A DNA stretch of 64,000 bases, from NCBI GenBank assembly GCA_964019055.1, contig OZ025215.1:2877001-2941000 (forward strand), read 5' to 3'. Below, in pieces: positions 15,401-23,305 of this stretch; positions within the stretch are counted from its first letter, which is position 1; each line of letters begins with the position of its first letter. Both the position numbers and the translations under genes were made by a program. Under the pieces are notes generated by a model. The model was given only the letters and a program-made list of their open reading frames with translations, searched no databases and was not told where the DNA came from. Source of the DNA: Anthopleura xanthogrammica (lineage: Eukaryota; Cnidaria; Anthozoa; Actiniaria; Actiniidae).

Positions 15401-18400
15401 GGCATAGGCTGCTAACGTATAATAATCTTTCACCACCTTAATTCCAGAGGTTTGGGTCACTGGTTCAAACCCTGCAGAATTGAAATTGTTTGATGTGTTG
15501 TTCTCTCCTATGCTACAATGGTTTTCTTTGGGTTCTCTGGTTTCCTCTCTTAGATCTCCGTAAAAATCAATATGTGAGTTGAGCGTTGTGTGCATAGAAT
15601 ATTTAATTTAGTGGTATTGTGTGTGACTAAAAAGTGTCCCCAATAAGCCAATTCACAGTTTAAGGATCGTTATCAGTGCGCATGCGATTTTATCCCGAAT
15701 TTCTCACCTTCTTTTGTTTAAACCTTCTTTTATTTTTAATTAAACAAAAGAAGGTGAGAAATTCGGGATAAAATCGCATGCGCACTGATAACGATTCTTA
15801 AACTGTGAATTGGCTTATAGACCTCATCGGCTTGGGTGTAATGTTGTCCCATTTCAGACCACGTATCATTCCCCAGTGTATCATTTCATTTTTTAACGGT
15901 TGCGCATGAGAAGACACATGAATATGGATACAACTCAAACAAAGAATCTTATTCTCAAGAGAATGACACGTGGTCTGAAATGGGACAACATTACCCCAAG
16001 CCGATGACGCCTATTAGTGCAAAAGCACTAGAATGAAGAGACACTTATGATGTTACAATCTTGATAAGAGGTTGTGGAAAATTCTAACAGTGATAATAAT
16101 TGTAATTGAAGAGCAATTAAATAATGAGATTCGTGTTGGCTGCACATCAATAACATGAAATCATTGACTTTTAGGAAGTTGAAGGACTAAAACTCGAAAT
16201 AGATGAAATTGTCAAGGAATCTTCAAATGTCGAGGAGCAGGTAAAAGACTAATATTATAGGACCCATTTCAATTAGCAAGGTTTTTGCCAGCTGAGCTGA
16301 TCGCCTTCCCCGAAAGGAATTATGGGTCACTATTTTTGGTTAGCATTTTTCGAGCATTTTTCGAGTATACAATGTAGACTTTTATTGTTGATTGAAATAT
16401 AATTCCGCTATGAGTTCGACTATACATTTACGATTAATTTAAAGAAGGAAGAACTCGTATTTCATAAATTCTCATGGCAGAATAATGGGAAATGCCAATC
16501 AAAATACGATCTCGAGTTTGTTCTGAAGGTCAACTCAGCTGGTGGCTATCAATAAACCACATTGAGGAGTTGATTCCAAGAAACCATCAATAGCACAAGA
16601 GCATCACTTTGCTGGACAATATTTTAATATTTTACGATTCTTTCTCCAGATGAAAAACATTGATGAAGGCATACTAAAGATTGAAGAACAGGTAGCAAGT
16701 CTTGAGGAAAACGCCAAACAGACAAAGGTACTAATAATTACTAATAATTACTAATAATTAATATTTGGTGTATTATCTACTGAAGATACTGTTTATTTGT
16801 TAATGGCATTCGCCTATCACCTATGGTATCGTCATCACATGTGAGTAGAGATTGTTAGGTCTCCTCTTCCTTGATTCGAGAGATTTTCTCCGTTTTTTCT
16901 CCCTCCCCAGAACCTAACAAGCCGGCTAAATTCCAATTCGATCTGTTAGTTAGTCGTGCCCTGACTTCGATCAGCCTAGAGTTTGTTTCAGGGTTCGAGC
17001 TGTGAGTTAGCCGTGCCCTGACTTAGATCAGCCTAGAGTTTGTTTCAAGGTTCGAGCTGTGAGTTAGCCGTGCCCTGACTTAGATCGGCTTAGAAGTTGA
17101 TTCAAAGTTCGATCTGTGAGTTAGTCGTGCCCTGACTTAGATCAGCCCAGAGGTTGTTCCAGGATTGGGTCTGTGAGTTAGCCATGCCTGACTTAGATCA
17201 GCCCAGAGGTTGTTCCAGGGTTGGGTCTGTGAGTTAGTCGTGCCCTGACTTAGATCAGCCCAGAGTTTATTTTAGGGTTCGATAAAATTTGAAGGTTTAA
17301 CCGGGCTTGTGCTACATAAATCCTTGAAACTTATCGAATTAGAAATCCGTTTCTAAAGCCCCTTGTAAGAATTAGAAATCTCAGAGAACACTAAATGTTT
17401 TTTTCATTTTTATTTTCATCTCCAGAACACTGTCAAGGATGCTGAGGAAGAGCTGAATAAACAGAAAGAAACACTCAAGACTTACAACAAGGTATACATA
17501 ACATAGGAATAATTGAGCACAGGAGGAAGGCTACGCCGTAACATCATACTGAGAGTACATCATACAGTAGTGAGTAATTCAATAAATGTTTATACCCCCA
17601 GGCTATAAGTGAGAAAGTATCAGCTCAGAGAGAACTCCAGGCAGAAAGTTCCAAGGCACAACTAGAAATGAAAGAGTTGGACCACAAGCTCGTGAAATTT
17701 CAAAAAGAAAGCAAAGACGCTGTGCAAAAGGTTGGTACATGACCCTTTCTTCCTTTTACACTTTACTGCAATTTTCCGTTTATGCAGACTGTATTTGCGA
17801 GTTGCCCATTGGAATTTGGTTTTTCACTGCCCCCAGTCAAAAATATAAAAGGTACCGACAAATTATTTTTGATTGACATAAGCCAAAACTAAGAACGTTG
17901 TTTGAACCTTGGCATTTGAACTTCGGTGTCCGCGTAATTATGAAAATCGCAGTAAGACAGAGCAAAAGAAAATGTAACAATTGCTTACTATCAATAGACG
18001 TCACTTCCGGTAGTATCTAATAATAATAATAATAATAATATAGAGTTCTTGAAAACGCATCTAACAGTAGTCTCGATGCTTTTGACAAAAGGAGCAAACA
18101 GACAGCAGGTTACGATGAGTAAAATGAAAATACAGTTCACAAACTCCTGTTAAACAGGAAAGTCTTAAGTGCAGATTTGAAGGCAGGAACAGAGTCAGAG
18201 TACTTTACAGCATCAGGCAGATTATTCCAAAGCACAGGTGCAGCTAGAGCAAAGCTTCTGTTACCAAATGTAGAAGTCCTTGATTTTGGAATATGGAGAA
18301 CCGGCTTGGAGAATGTTGGAGGTTGTCTGTGTATTTTGTTTTCTGGTTTCGTGTTGTAGAAATAGTGAGATAGAATACTTTGAGGAATTATTTTGACATG

Positions 18401-21197
18401 ATTTGATTTAAGAATCACTAGTTGCCCCCCAGTCAACCATTGTTTGCCCCCCAGTCAAATCCAAAAAAGTCACGTGACTGTATCTCGGCTTCCTGAGATA
18501 GCAGCCATGTAGCTGAAGGAACTAACGACGTTAAATATAGTTACTTTACTCTTATCTTTTTCGTAACTATTTTCTTAATATAAAGGTGGAGAGCATGTTG
18601 TCCAAGTACGATTGGATCTCCAGTGAACGTCAGTTTTTTGGTCAACCCAACACGTTCTATGACTTTGCTGCAAATGACATGAAAGATGTTGGCAAACACT
18701 TGACCAAGCTACAAGAAACTAAGGACAAGTTGGGCAAGAACGTGAATATGAGGGCTATGAACATGTTGGAGAAAGCAGAAGAAAAGGTATTTGATCAAGA
18801 AAAAAAAGTGCATTGCTAAAGCAAACCAAGGCAAAAGCAATCCCCTCTCCTATTCCAAAAAAAAAGGAAAGAAAAAGATAAAAGTCGGGAGGGTTGAAGA
18901 AATGTCCAATCAACATTGATTCAATGAAGGCAAAAGCGTACTTTAGTTAGTTATTAAGGTGCCTCCTCTGCGCACTTTTTTCGGTTTTCCCGGTCAAACC
19001 CATGGATGATAGAGAAGGGGAAAATATCGGCCTTGTGCAAAAAGTTAGCCATCCGTATTAAAATAAAATGGAACTCTTCCATAGCTCAGTGGCAGAGCAT
19101 TGGACTAGTATACAGAGGGTCGTGGATTCGATTCACATCTGGTGCTCAAACTTTTTTCTGAGCTCCCTGCTTTGTGTGTCAATTCTTTATTCCACTAATG
19201 CTTTATTCCACCCAGCCTTACTCATTACATTAAAATGGAACTAATTTTGTTCGTTTATTGAAAAAGAGTGTAACCTGTACGTTTCCATGCATCGTTGTAG
19301 TATAATGACTTGATGAAGAAAAAGAGAATCGTGTTAAACGACAAAGACAAGATCGCAGCGGTTATCCAAGAACTCGATGAGAAAAAGAACGAGGCTTTGC
19401 GAAATGCTTGGGTTAAAGTCAACAAGGTAAGTTGAGTACAGCGATATAGGACAATTCCTTGCGAATGACATGGGGAAATGCGAAGCGTCTTGAAATAGAT
19501 CCTTTGATGATTTGCAATAATCCTAATTTTCATCCAGCTGAGTTGACCTTCAGAACAAAATCAAGGTCAACCAATCAGAATTAAGGATTCGACATCGGGA
19601 GTTCTCACATAGGGCTAACCTCCAAACTTCCTTTCAGGATGCTTATTTAATTTATTTATTTTAGCTGCGTGTTAGTTTCTGCTTTGGCTCTCTTATATGT
19701 TTTATCCTATGTCACTGATAATTTGCGTCCTGAATAAAATACTATTATTATTATTATCGTATTTTGATTAGCATTTCCCATTATTCTGCCAAGAGAATTT
19801 ATGAAATACGAGTTCTTCCTTCTTTAGATTAATCGTATACCAGTCTAGTCGAACTCATGGCAAAATTTTGTTTTCATTCAACAAGAAATGTCTACATTGT
19901 ATACTTGGAAACTGCTCGAAAAATGTTAACCAAAAATATTGACCCATAATTCCTTTCGGGGAAGGCGATCAACTCGGCTGGATTATATACTTTCGTTTTA
20001 TCAGCCTTGCATTAATTTTATTAACCGAAATTTCGAGCAACTTGCTCTTCATCAGGGTAGAAACGAAAGTATATAATGAATTTAAACACGGCCTACACGA
20101 ACATCTACTTAATCCTAATTTTGTTCTGCAGGATTTTGGTTCGATATTCTCCACCCTACTCCCCGGTGCTTTAGCTAAACTCGCTCCACCAGAGGGTCAG
20201 ACTGAACTGGATGGTCTAGAGGTCAAGGTTGGGTTTGGCACAGTATGGAAAGAAAGCTTGAGTGAACTCAGTGGCGGACAAAGGTACAATTACATTATTG
20301 TATTATATGGCCACATTGCTACGAACGCTCTAATTGGTTCAAAGCTGTTACAAAATAAAGTTACAACCACGTGAAGATTTAATAAATCGCCAAGCTTTCG
20401 GACAAAGCGTCCATCATCAGGGCAAGTGGTTCAAAGCTGTCCCCTTAAAACGTGGAGTACGGTGGTAACGTCATTCACACGCACGATTCCGGCATTGTCT
20501 ACGACTCGTACTTCTCTTCACAATAGACCTTTTTAAATTGGGCGTAATGTTTTCGCATGTCAGACCACGTGTCATTCCCTAGTGTATCATTTCTCTTTTT
20601 AACGGTTGCGCATGAGAAGACACATGAATATGGATACAACTCAAACAAAGAATCTCATTCGCAAAGAAATGGCACGTGGTCTGGAATGGGAAAACATTAC
20701 ACCCAAGCTAAAAAGGTCTATCCTTCGCGCTTTCGCCATTTTCTGCGTGCTGTATTGCTTGACTGAGCATGGCTAAAGATGTAAGAACTCTTTTATTTTC
20801 ATTTTCTTTTAGATCACTGGTCGCTCTTTCTCTCATTCTATCACTTCTACTTTTCAAACCCGCACCGTTGTACATCCTAGACGAAGTAGATGCAGCCCTC
20901 GATCTCTCACACACCCAGAACATCGGTCAAATGGTGAAATCCCACTTCAGACATTCCCAATTCATCGTAGTCTCCCTCAAAGACGGCATGTTCAACAATG
21001 CCAACGTTCTCTTCAAGACCAAGTTCGTCGATGGCGTCTCTACAGTGACTCGTTACGCGCAGAATCCATCAAGCCGTGGAGGTGACCATACCACTGGCAA
21101 AACCACAGCTAAAAGGGGTCAAGATAGATCTAAGAGGGTCAGGATTGATGCGACGCCACAACCGCTGACCACTACTCAGTCCTTGACGACTTCCTAA
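456..21197 (+). CDS. SMC2: SMC2, condensin core ATPase subunit (5'-truncated by window edge)
   Basis: SMC2 pairs with SMC4 in condensin I and II, the nuclear ATPase complex that compacts mitotic chromosomes. I place 31 exons: 456-578, 1802-1840, 2398-2508, 3350-3394, 3541-3633, 4038-4115, 5165-5227, 6533-6586, 6927-7022, 7437-7626, 7857-7911, 8441-8561, 8687-8745, 9579-9638, 9845-9902, 10646-10726, 11285-11431, 12239-12361, 13071-13152, 13311-13446, 13753-13877, 14591-14676, 14771-14878, 16175-16240, 16650-16727, 17426-17491, 17602-17730, 18586-18786, 19301-19426, 20132-20283, 20813-21197. They total 3336 nt (1111 codons plus stop) with matching phases throughout. The first visible exon reads [14 protein letters not shown], an N-terminal head segment. 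Two coiled-coil arms flank the hinge (about 10646-13446). The last two exons carry the ABC signature LSGGQRS and Walker [13 protein letters not shown]. Exons with the start codon and Walker A lie before base 1. The serine/threonine-rich tail after VSTVTRYAQ is lineage-specific. Confidence 0.97.
682..886. repeat. MITE family A, copy 1 (GGGCTTGAAATAA termini)
   Basis: The left end reads AGAGCTTGAAATAAC and the right end GTTATTTTAAGCCCTG, which are inverted copies. The interior shares phrases such as AAGATTTGACC and GACATTGTC with the copies at 1100-1683 and 12441-12553 and with a 3' fragment ending at 6789. A tRNA A-box-like stretch near 733 occurs only in this copy and is not a tRNA. Confidence 0.7.
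1100..1683. repeat. MITE family A, copy 2, split by a nested element
   Basis: The termini CAGGGCTTGAAATAA and TTATTTCAAGCCCTG are perfect inverted repeats. The interior is interrupted by an unrelated inverted-repeat element at 1248-1623, which makes this copy much longer than the others of its family. Confidence 0.75.
1248..1623. repeat. Nested TIR element with repeated TTCGCCTAC motifs
   Basis: The left arm carries several TTCGCCTAC motifs separated by ATAGTTTCGCCTACTGAAG-type spacers. The right arm carries the inverted version, GTAGGCGAAACTAT. Both the ends and the internal motif order mirror each other over about 75-80 bp. It has no coding capacity and was inserted inside MITE family A copy 2. 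Confidence 0.75.
1873..2016. repeat. Foldback element in SMC2 intron
   Basis: Arms of about 45 bp (ATAACATGACTTTTGGAGG at left, inverted CAAAAGTCATGTTAT at right) flank a short GC-richer centre. It is probably a small non-autonomous DNA transposon. Confidence 0.65.
2461..3054 (+). repeat. 198-bp tandem triplication including the 3' part of an SMC2 exon
   Basis: Units start at 2461, 2659 and 2857, each with ATGAGAACCATAGAGAAG. Each unit contains the last 48 bp of the SMC2 exon 2398-2508, its GTAAG donor and about 150 bp of the following intron. Units 2 and 3 have no upstream acceptor, so they are exon fragments stranded in the intron. Unit 3 carries more differences than unit 2. Confidence 0.9.
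3759..3878. repeat. MITE family B, copy 1 (GGCCTAGTTCAAAC ends)
   Basis: The termini GGCCTAGTTCAAAC and GTTTGAACCAGGCC are inverted repeats of about 14 bp. A second copy with the same interior (ATGACATCAAAGAAGAC) lies at 23983-24106. Confidence 0.75.
4757..5011 (+). mobile_element. Truncated non-LTR retrotransposon (CR1/L2-like) 3' end
   Basis: A short frame near 4763 reads [15 protein letters not shown] followed by a stop, which resembles the extreme C terminus of CR1/L2-type reverse transcriptases. It is followed by an AT-rich 3' region with TGTAAAGCGCC, GTGCTATATAAATAAA and an ATT microsatellite, a typical LINE tail. Everything upstream is missing, so this is a dead 5'-truncated copy. Confidence 0.6.
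5302..5512. repeat. TIR element with AATAGACCCTTTT ends
   Basis: The left end ATAGACCCTTTTCAAATATG and right end CATATTCAAAAAGGGTCTAT are inverted repeats of about 20 bp. Both inner flanks carry TGACGTC. It is non-coding and lies in an SMC2 intron. Confidence 0.75.
5567..6057. repeat. Composite of two adjacent foldback elements, copy 1
   Basis: The first part (5567-5910) has inverted ends TTTATTATATCCACTTTG and CAAAATGGATATAATAAA. The second part (5911-6057) is a hairpin with arms around TTGGTCTGATATCAAAC and GTTTGATATCAGACCAA. The same two-part unit recurs at 56731-57224, so both parts travel or were copied together. Confidence 0.8.
6587..6789. repeat. 3' fragment of MITE family A in an SMC2 intron
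   Basis: Only the right half of the family is recognisable: AAGATTTGATTGGACAAG, TGGTCATTGTCCGATGACC, then CCATTATTTTGAGCCCTG ending at 6789. I see no matching left terminus. Confidence 0.5.
7023..7436 (+). other. Long polypyrimidine intron of SMC2
   Basis: Almost the whole intron between two SMC2 exons consists of T and C runs (CTTTCCTTTTCTTCC-like). It gives long open frames rich in F, L, S and P that are not genes. A similar shorter tract occupies 7690-7855 in the next intron. Confidence 0.8.
9933..10199. repeat. hAT-like MITE with 8-bp target duplication
   Basis: The termini CACTAGCGTAGGGAGGGG and CTTGCTACGCCCCTG are inverted. Flanking 8-mers TTGTACAG (9925-9932) and TTGAACAG (10200-10207) match at 7 of 8 bases. 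Short CAGGGGCG-type ends and an 8-bp duplication fit the hAT superfamily. The interior is C-rich, then G/C and T homopolymers, with no coding region. Confidence 0.7.
10806..10956. repeat. Inverted-repeat element in SMC2 intron
   Basis: GCTTGCAATGATAGAGA on the left is mirrored by TCTCTATCATTGCAAG on the right. Flanking TTTGCATCGAAGC is mirrored by GCTTCGATGCCAAGG. The structure is a decayed foldback with arms of about 50 bp. Confidence 0.55.
11097..11205. repeat. Minisatellite-like repeat, locus 1 (two units)
   Basis: Two units of the phrase GTGAGTTAGCCATGC-CTGACTT-ATCAGCCCAGAGG. The same unit is present in about four copies at 14325-14555 and about six at 16925-17285. Confidence 0.65.
11494..11754. 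repeat. MITE with CAGTGGCAGATGCAGGG / CCCTAGATCTGCCCCTG ends
   Basis: The two termini are imperfect inverted repeats of about 17 bp, of the CAGGGGCAGATC type common in hAT-derived MITEs. The interior contains C and A homopolymers and no gene. I could not define a clean target duplication. Confidence 0.6.
11787..12045. repeat. TIR element with GCTACAATCTTGGACAAAA ends
   Basis: GCTACAATCTTGGACAAAA at the left is inverted as TTTTGTCCAAGATTGTAGC at the right, followed inward by GAGAATTTTT and AAAAATTCTC. The terminal repeats are about 35 bp. It is non-coding and directly follows another MITE. Confidence 0.8.
12441..12553. repeat. MITE family A, short copy 3
   Basis: The ends CAGGGCTCAGAATAAC and GTTATTTTGAGCCCTG are inverted repeats. 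The interior keeps the TTTGACCAAACAAGTACC and GACATTGACC phrases of the family. Confidence 0.7.
12560..12790 (+). repeat. SINE-like repeat
   Basis: A B-box-like stretch (GGGTTTGAGTTCC) is followed by TTTTCTCTGGCTTCTCCGGTTTTCCTCCC and an ATT-rich tail. Similar TTTTCT-GGGTTCTC-GGTTTCCTC stretches occur near 15525 and 16880. I infer a dispersed tRNA-derived SINE family; the A box is unclear. Confidence 0.4.
13200..13266. repeat. Short minisatellite (about 27-bp unit)
   Basis: The phrase GACCTCCCCCTGTTTCTCCCTAT is repeated two and a half times between two SMC2 exons. Confidence 0.8.
13463..13671. repeat. MITE with TACCGTRTTTACT ends and AATAAGCGCC motifs
   Basis: The left end TACCGTGTTTACTTG is inverted at the right as CGAGTAAATACGGTA. 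Several AATAAGCGCCGC motifs occur inside in both orientations. It is non-coding. Confidence 0.8.
13885..14180. repeat. Decayed inverted-repeat element with CCCGATT motifs
   Basis: AGCAAATCCTGCGTGTA near 13942 is mirrored by TACACGCACGATTTGCT near 14107. The stretch holds repeated AGCCCGATTGA motifs. The outer ends (ACATTGCGATTTG and ACAATCGCGGCGTGTAG) are only weakly inverted. Confidence 0.45.
14325..14555. repeat. Minisatellite, locus 2 (about four units)
   Basis: About four units of close to 60 bp contain TCTGTGAGTTAGCAGTGCC, CTGACTTTGATCAGC and AGAGG-TTGTTTCAGG. The unit is homologous to those at 11097-11205 and 16925-17285. Confidence 0.75.
15395..15600 (+). repeat. SINE-like repeat
   Basis: A possible B box, GGTTCAAACCCTG, is followed by TGGTTTTCTTTGGGTTCTCTGG and TTTCCTCTC, matching the 12560 copy in order. 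There is no clear A box or poly-A tail. Confidence 0.4.
15643..15818. repeat. Near-perfect 176-bp foldback
   Basis: ATAAGCCAATTCACAGTTTA at the left end is mirrored by its inverse at the right end. Arms of roughly 75 bp include GCGCATGCGATTTTATCCCG and CACCTTCTTTTGTTTAA, with a loop of only about 20 bases. In RNA it would form a very stable hairpin. Confidence 0.9.
15819..16014. repeat. MITE family C, copy 1
   Basis: Inverted ends hold CTTGGGTGTAATGTTGTCCC and GGGACAACATTACCCCAAG, then CAGACCACGT and ACGTGGTCTG. The interior includes AACGGTTGCGCATGAGAAGA. A second full copy is at 20524-20720 and a left-end fragment sits near 28503. It abuts the foldback at 15643-15818. Confidence 0.85.
16288..16542 (+). 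repeat. MITE family D, copy 1 (CCAGCTGAG ends)
   Basis: Inverted ends are CCAGCTGAGCTGA and TCAACTCAGCTGG. The interior shares TTCCCCGAAAGGAATTATGG and AAGAAGGAAGAACTCGTATT with the inverted copy at 19535-19981. Confidence 0.8.
16840..17285 (+). repeat. SINE-like head with minisatellite expansion (locus 3, about six units)
   Basis: A TTTTCTCCGTTTTTTCTCCC stretch is followed by about six units of 58-60 bp with CTGTGAGTTAGCCGTGCCC and TGACTTAGATCAGCCCAGAG. I infer that the 3' part of a SINE was amplified in tandem here and, to lower copy number, at 11097 and 14325. Confidence 0.65.
18018..18436 (-). mobile_element. 5'-truncated CR1-like LINE fragment
   Basis: On the minus strand, 18137-18436 encodes 99 residues ending with [19 protein letters not shown], then [20 protein letters not shown] and a stop. 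This WNxLP plus FKxxLKTFLF pattern is the C terminus of CR1/Jockey-like reverse transcriptases. A 3' region and a TTA microsatellite follow to 18018. Only the last few percent of a LINE remains. It lies antisense in an SMC2 intron. Confidence 0.75.
19072..19150 (+). pseudogene. tRNA-Thr-like pseudogene or SINE head
   Basis: CATAGCTCAGTGGCAGAGCA forms a standard tRNA D arm (A box), GGACTAGTATACAGA an anticodon-arm-like segment with AGT, and GGATTCGATTCAC a T-arm-like B box. One base is missing in the T stem and the acceptor arms do not pair, so I do not call a functional tRNA. Confidence 0.45.
19535..19981 (-). repeat. MITE family D, copy 2, inverted, with internal insertion
   Basis: CCAGCTGAGTTGACC at 19535 and the inverted AACTCGGCTGG at 19981 bound the copy. 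The interior is the reverse of 16288-16542 (GAAATACGAGTTCTTCCTTC, CCATAATTCCTTTCGGGGAA). About 180 bp near 19570-19755 is extra and ends in an ATT microsatellite with AATAAAATACT, like a SINE or LINE tail. Confidence 0.75.
19984..20078. repeat. Small foldback with TATATACTTTCGTT ends
   Basis: TATATACTTTCGTTT is mirrored by AAACGAAAGTATATA. The interior reads TTTCGAGCAACTTGCTCTTCATCAGGG, a tail phrase often seen at ends of Penelope-like and related elements. A similar phrase (CTTTCGGACAAAGCGTCCATCATCAGGG) lies near 20394. Confidence 0.6.
20524..20720. repeat. MITE family C, copy 2
   Basis: The ends ATAGACCTTTTTA and TAAAAAGGTCTAT are inverted. The interior shares CAGACCACGTGTCATTCCC, AACGGTTGCGCATGAGAAGA and CATGAATATGGATACAACTC with 15819-16014. 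It occupies the last SMC2 intron. Confidence 0.85.
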
Positions 21198-23305
21198 ACT
21201 TAATTTCTTAGCGACTGTCTACAAACATCCAGATCTTGCGTTCTTGGGTTGCAAAAATTGTTCCGGTAGGAAATGAGCCGTGGCGGCCATGTTGGACGAT
21301 AACTCCAACATGGCGACTATGAGAGGTCTCTTGAACGCGATCCCCAATGGCGTATTTGTAAAAATGCATTTATTAGTGACTCGTAATCAAACTGTTACTC
21401 AAGGCACATGGAAACGTCAAAGACATTTTCCCGTCCACTTGGTGCCGGATGTCCCTTCCGCTGGACCCCCATGGACCTTTAATGATATGGGAACATAATG
21501 CATTGTGGTCTAGCTTAGGTACAAACATCTTTTGTTCACCATACCTTATATGGTGTTAGCTATACCACAATGCATACTGTTTTTCGTATTCAGAAAAAGG
21601 CTTATTTCAGACACGATCAGTGGATAATGTGTCTTTTCCATTCCCTCTTATTGATTTATTAAAAAGCTAAACTAGAGTATCATATGAATAACCTATTCTA
21701 ACTAGCAGATGTTGTAATATACCAAATCCATTTCTGTGCCTTACGAGCGATATATCATAAACAAATGAAAGAATGTTGATTGTAAGCGATTGCCGATAAA
21801 TACCTGATACGTTATAAAGATATTGAAAGCTTTCCAGGGAGAGGTTTCTTGGTAACACAAACTTGTAGACTTTTTAAGAATGGCGGCCGCAAATTCAGAT
21901 GAGTGAAAATTAAACACCTATACCATAACTAGAAAAAGCAGCTTTACTTTAGTATAACTACCAAGTTTCATTATGCATATGTCGGGTGATATATTGGCCG
22001 AAAAAAAGTTAGTTGAAAATTGACAAATTTACAGACGTTAATTTGTATGACTGCTGGTATACACCATAACCCCAGTCATACAAACGTCTGGGGGTTCTCA
22101 ATTTTGAACTTGAGTTGTCTCGACCGATAACACCTGACAATATGCTTAACTAAAGTAAATGTGCTCTTTCTAGGGCTAATATGGATAGGTTTTCAATTTT
22201 ATCTCGATGAATTTGGGCCGCCATTTTTAAAAAAAAGGTCTATTCAGTTCCTCGTATCCAGCATCCTTCGCCCTTTGAGGGATAAGTATTTCCCCCGTGT
22301 TTTCAAAAGGAACTAAGATTTCTTTATAAACGTACTTACCTTACATAATCTAAAAAAAAAAACTGACAGTACAACTTGTATATATATTATTTTTAAAATA
22401 TCTTGGTACTTTTGTTTTTTTTATTGTGGTATTTATGGAATAAACATTTTTGTAAAATTACATTTTTTCCTCTTTCTTTCTTCCTTGCTTCCTTTTTTCC
22501 TTTCCTTTCCTATCATCTTTTTTCCTTGGTTGCTTTGCTCACTGCCTCCTTTCGCTTTCCCTTCCTTCCTTTTTCTTGTCCGAACCAAAGTCAAAATGAT
22601 CCGAAATCAAATGAGTTAAAAACGGCCGCTTAATTGATACCGACAGGTCACATGAAATGTTATCCATCTTTTGCACATGCAACACAAACAAGTATAAGAT
22701 CTGTTAAGATTCTTAAAAACATAAATTCCTGAGTTCCATGTCTCCGTACGGATTTCTGTATTATCTATAGATGAAAATTTTCGTTGCTACAAAAAAAGCG
22801 AATATTAAAGGTCGCTCGAGTTCCTTTTCGATCGAATACGTTGGTTTAAAATCCAACAAATTTGTAAATGTCATTGTTCGTGAATAGTTCTTACATTGAT
22901 GTGTTTTGAGTTACCAAATATTTTCATAGTTTCATGGTGGCGAGACACATTCAGCCTTACATTCCACTATATAACAACAGGTCCACGAAAACAAGAACTG
23001 GGAGCAAAGCCACCTTGCTGTTAAAGGGCTTCCCGCTATGAACCAATCAGAATTAAGGTGAAAAATATCCTCCAATAAGAATGCTTCGATATTTTATTGT
23101 TAATTTTTGCTACGTTCTTTGACAGATATTTTTTAACATTTTGGATACTGGATCATGAACAACATTTGAATGTAATTGTGAGTAAAAAATGTTGATTTTA
23201 TCCAACTTTGTTGTCCGGTCTCTCTAGTCGTTTCATCCAATATGAAACCCGGCAACTGATTAGCCTTAATTAATTTAATTTTACAGGATAACAATTCCGC
23301 GAAGA
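21198..23305. other. Intergenic region and SMC2 3' flank
   Basis: No coding region is supported. There is a decayed inverted repeat near 21498-21577 (TGCATTGTGGTCTAGCT against AGCTATACCACAATGCA), a larger TIR element at 21870-22236, and an AATAAA at 22439 that could be a poly-A signal, although it is 1.2 kb past the stop. The promoter of the next gene should lie near 23100-23300; I see no TATA box. Confidence 0.5.
21870..22236. repeat. TIR element with long (about 80-bp) imperfect arms
   Basis: TTTTTAAGAATGGCGGCCGC at the left is mirrored by GGGCCGCCATTTTTAAAAA at the right. Inner stretches (CCTATACCATAACTAGAAA and TTTCTAGGGCTAATATGGATAGG, then CAGACGTTAATTTGTATGAC and GTCATACAAACGTCTG) continue the inversion. 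Confidence 0.75.
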
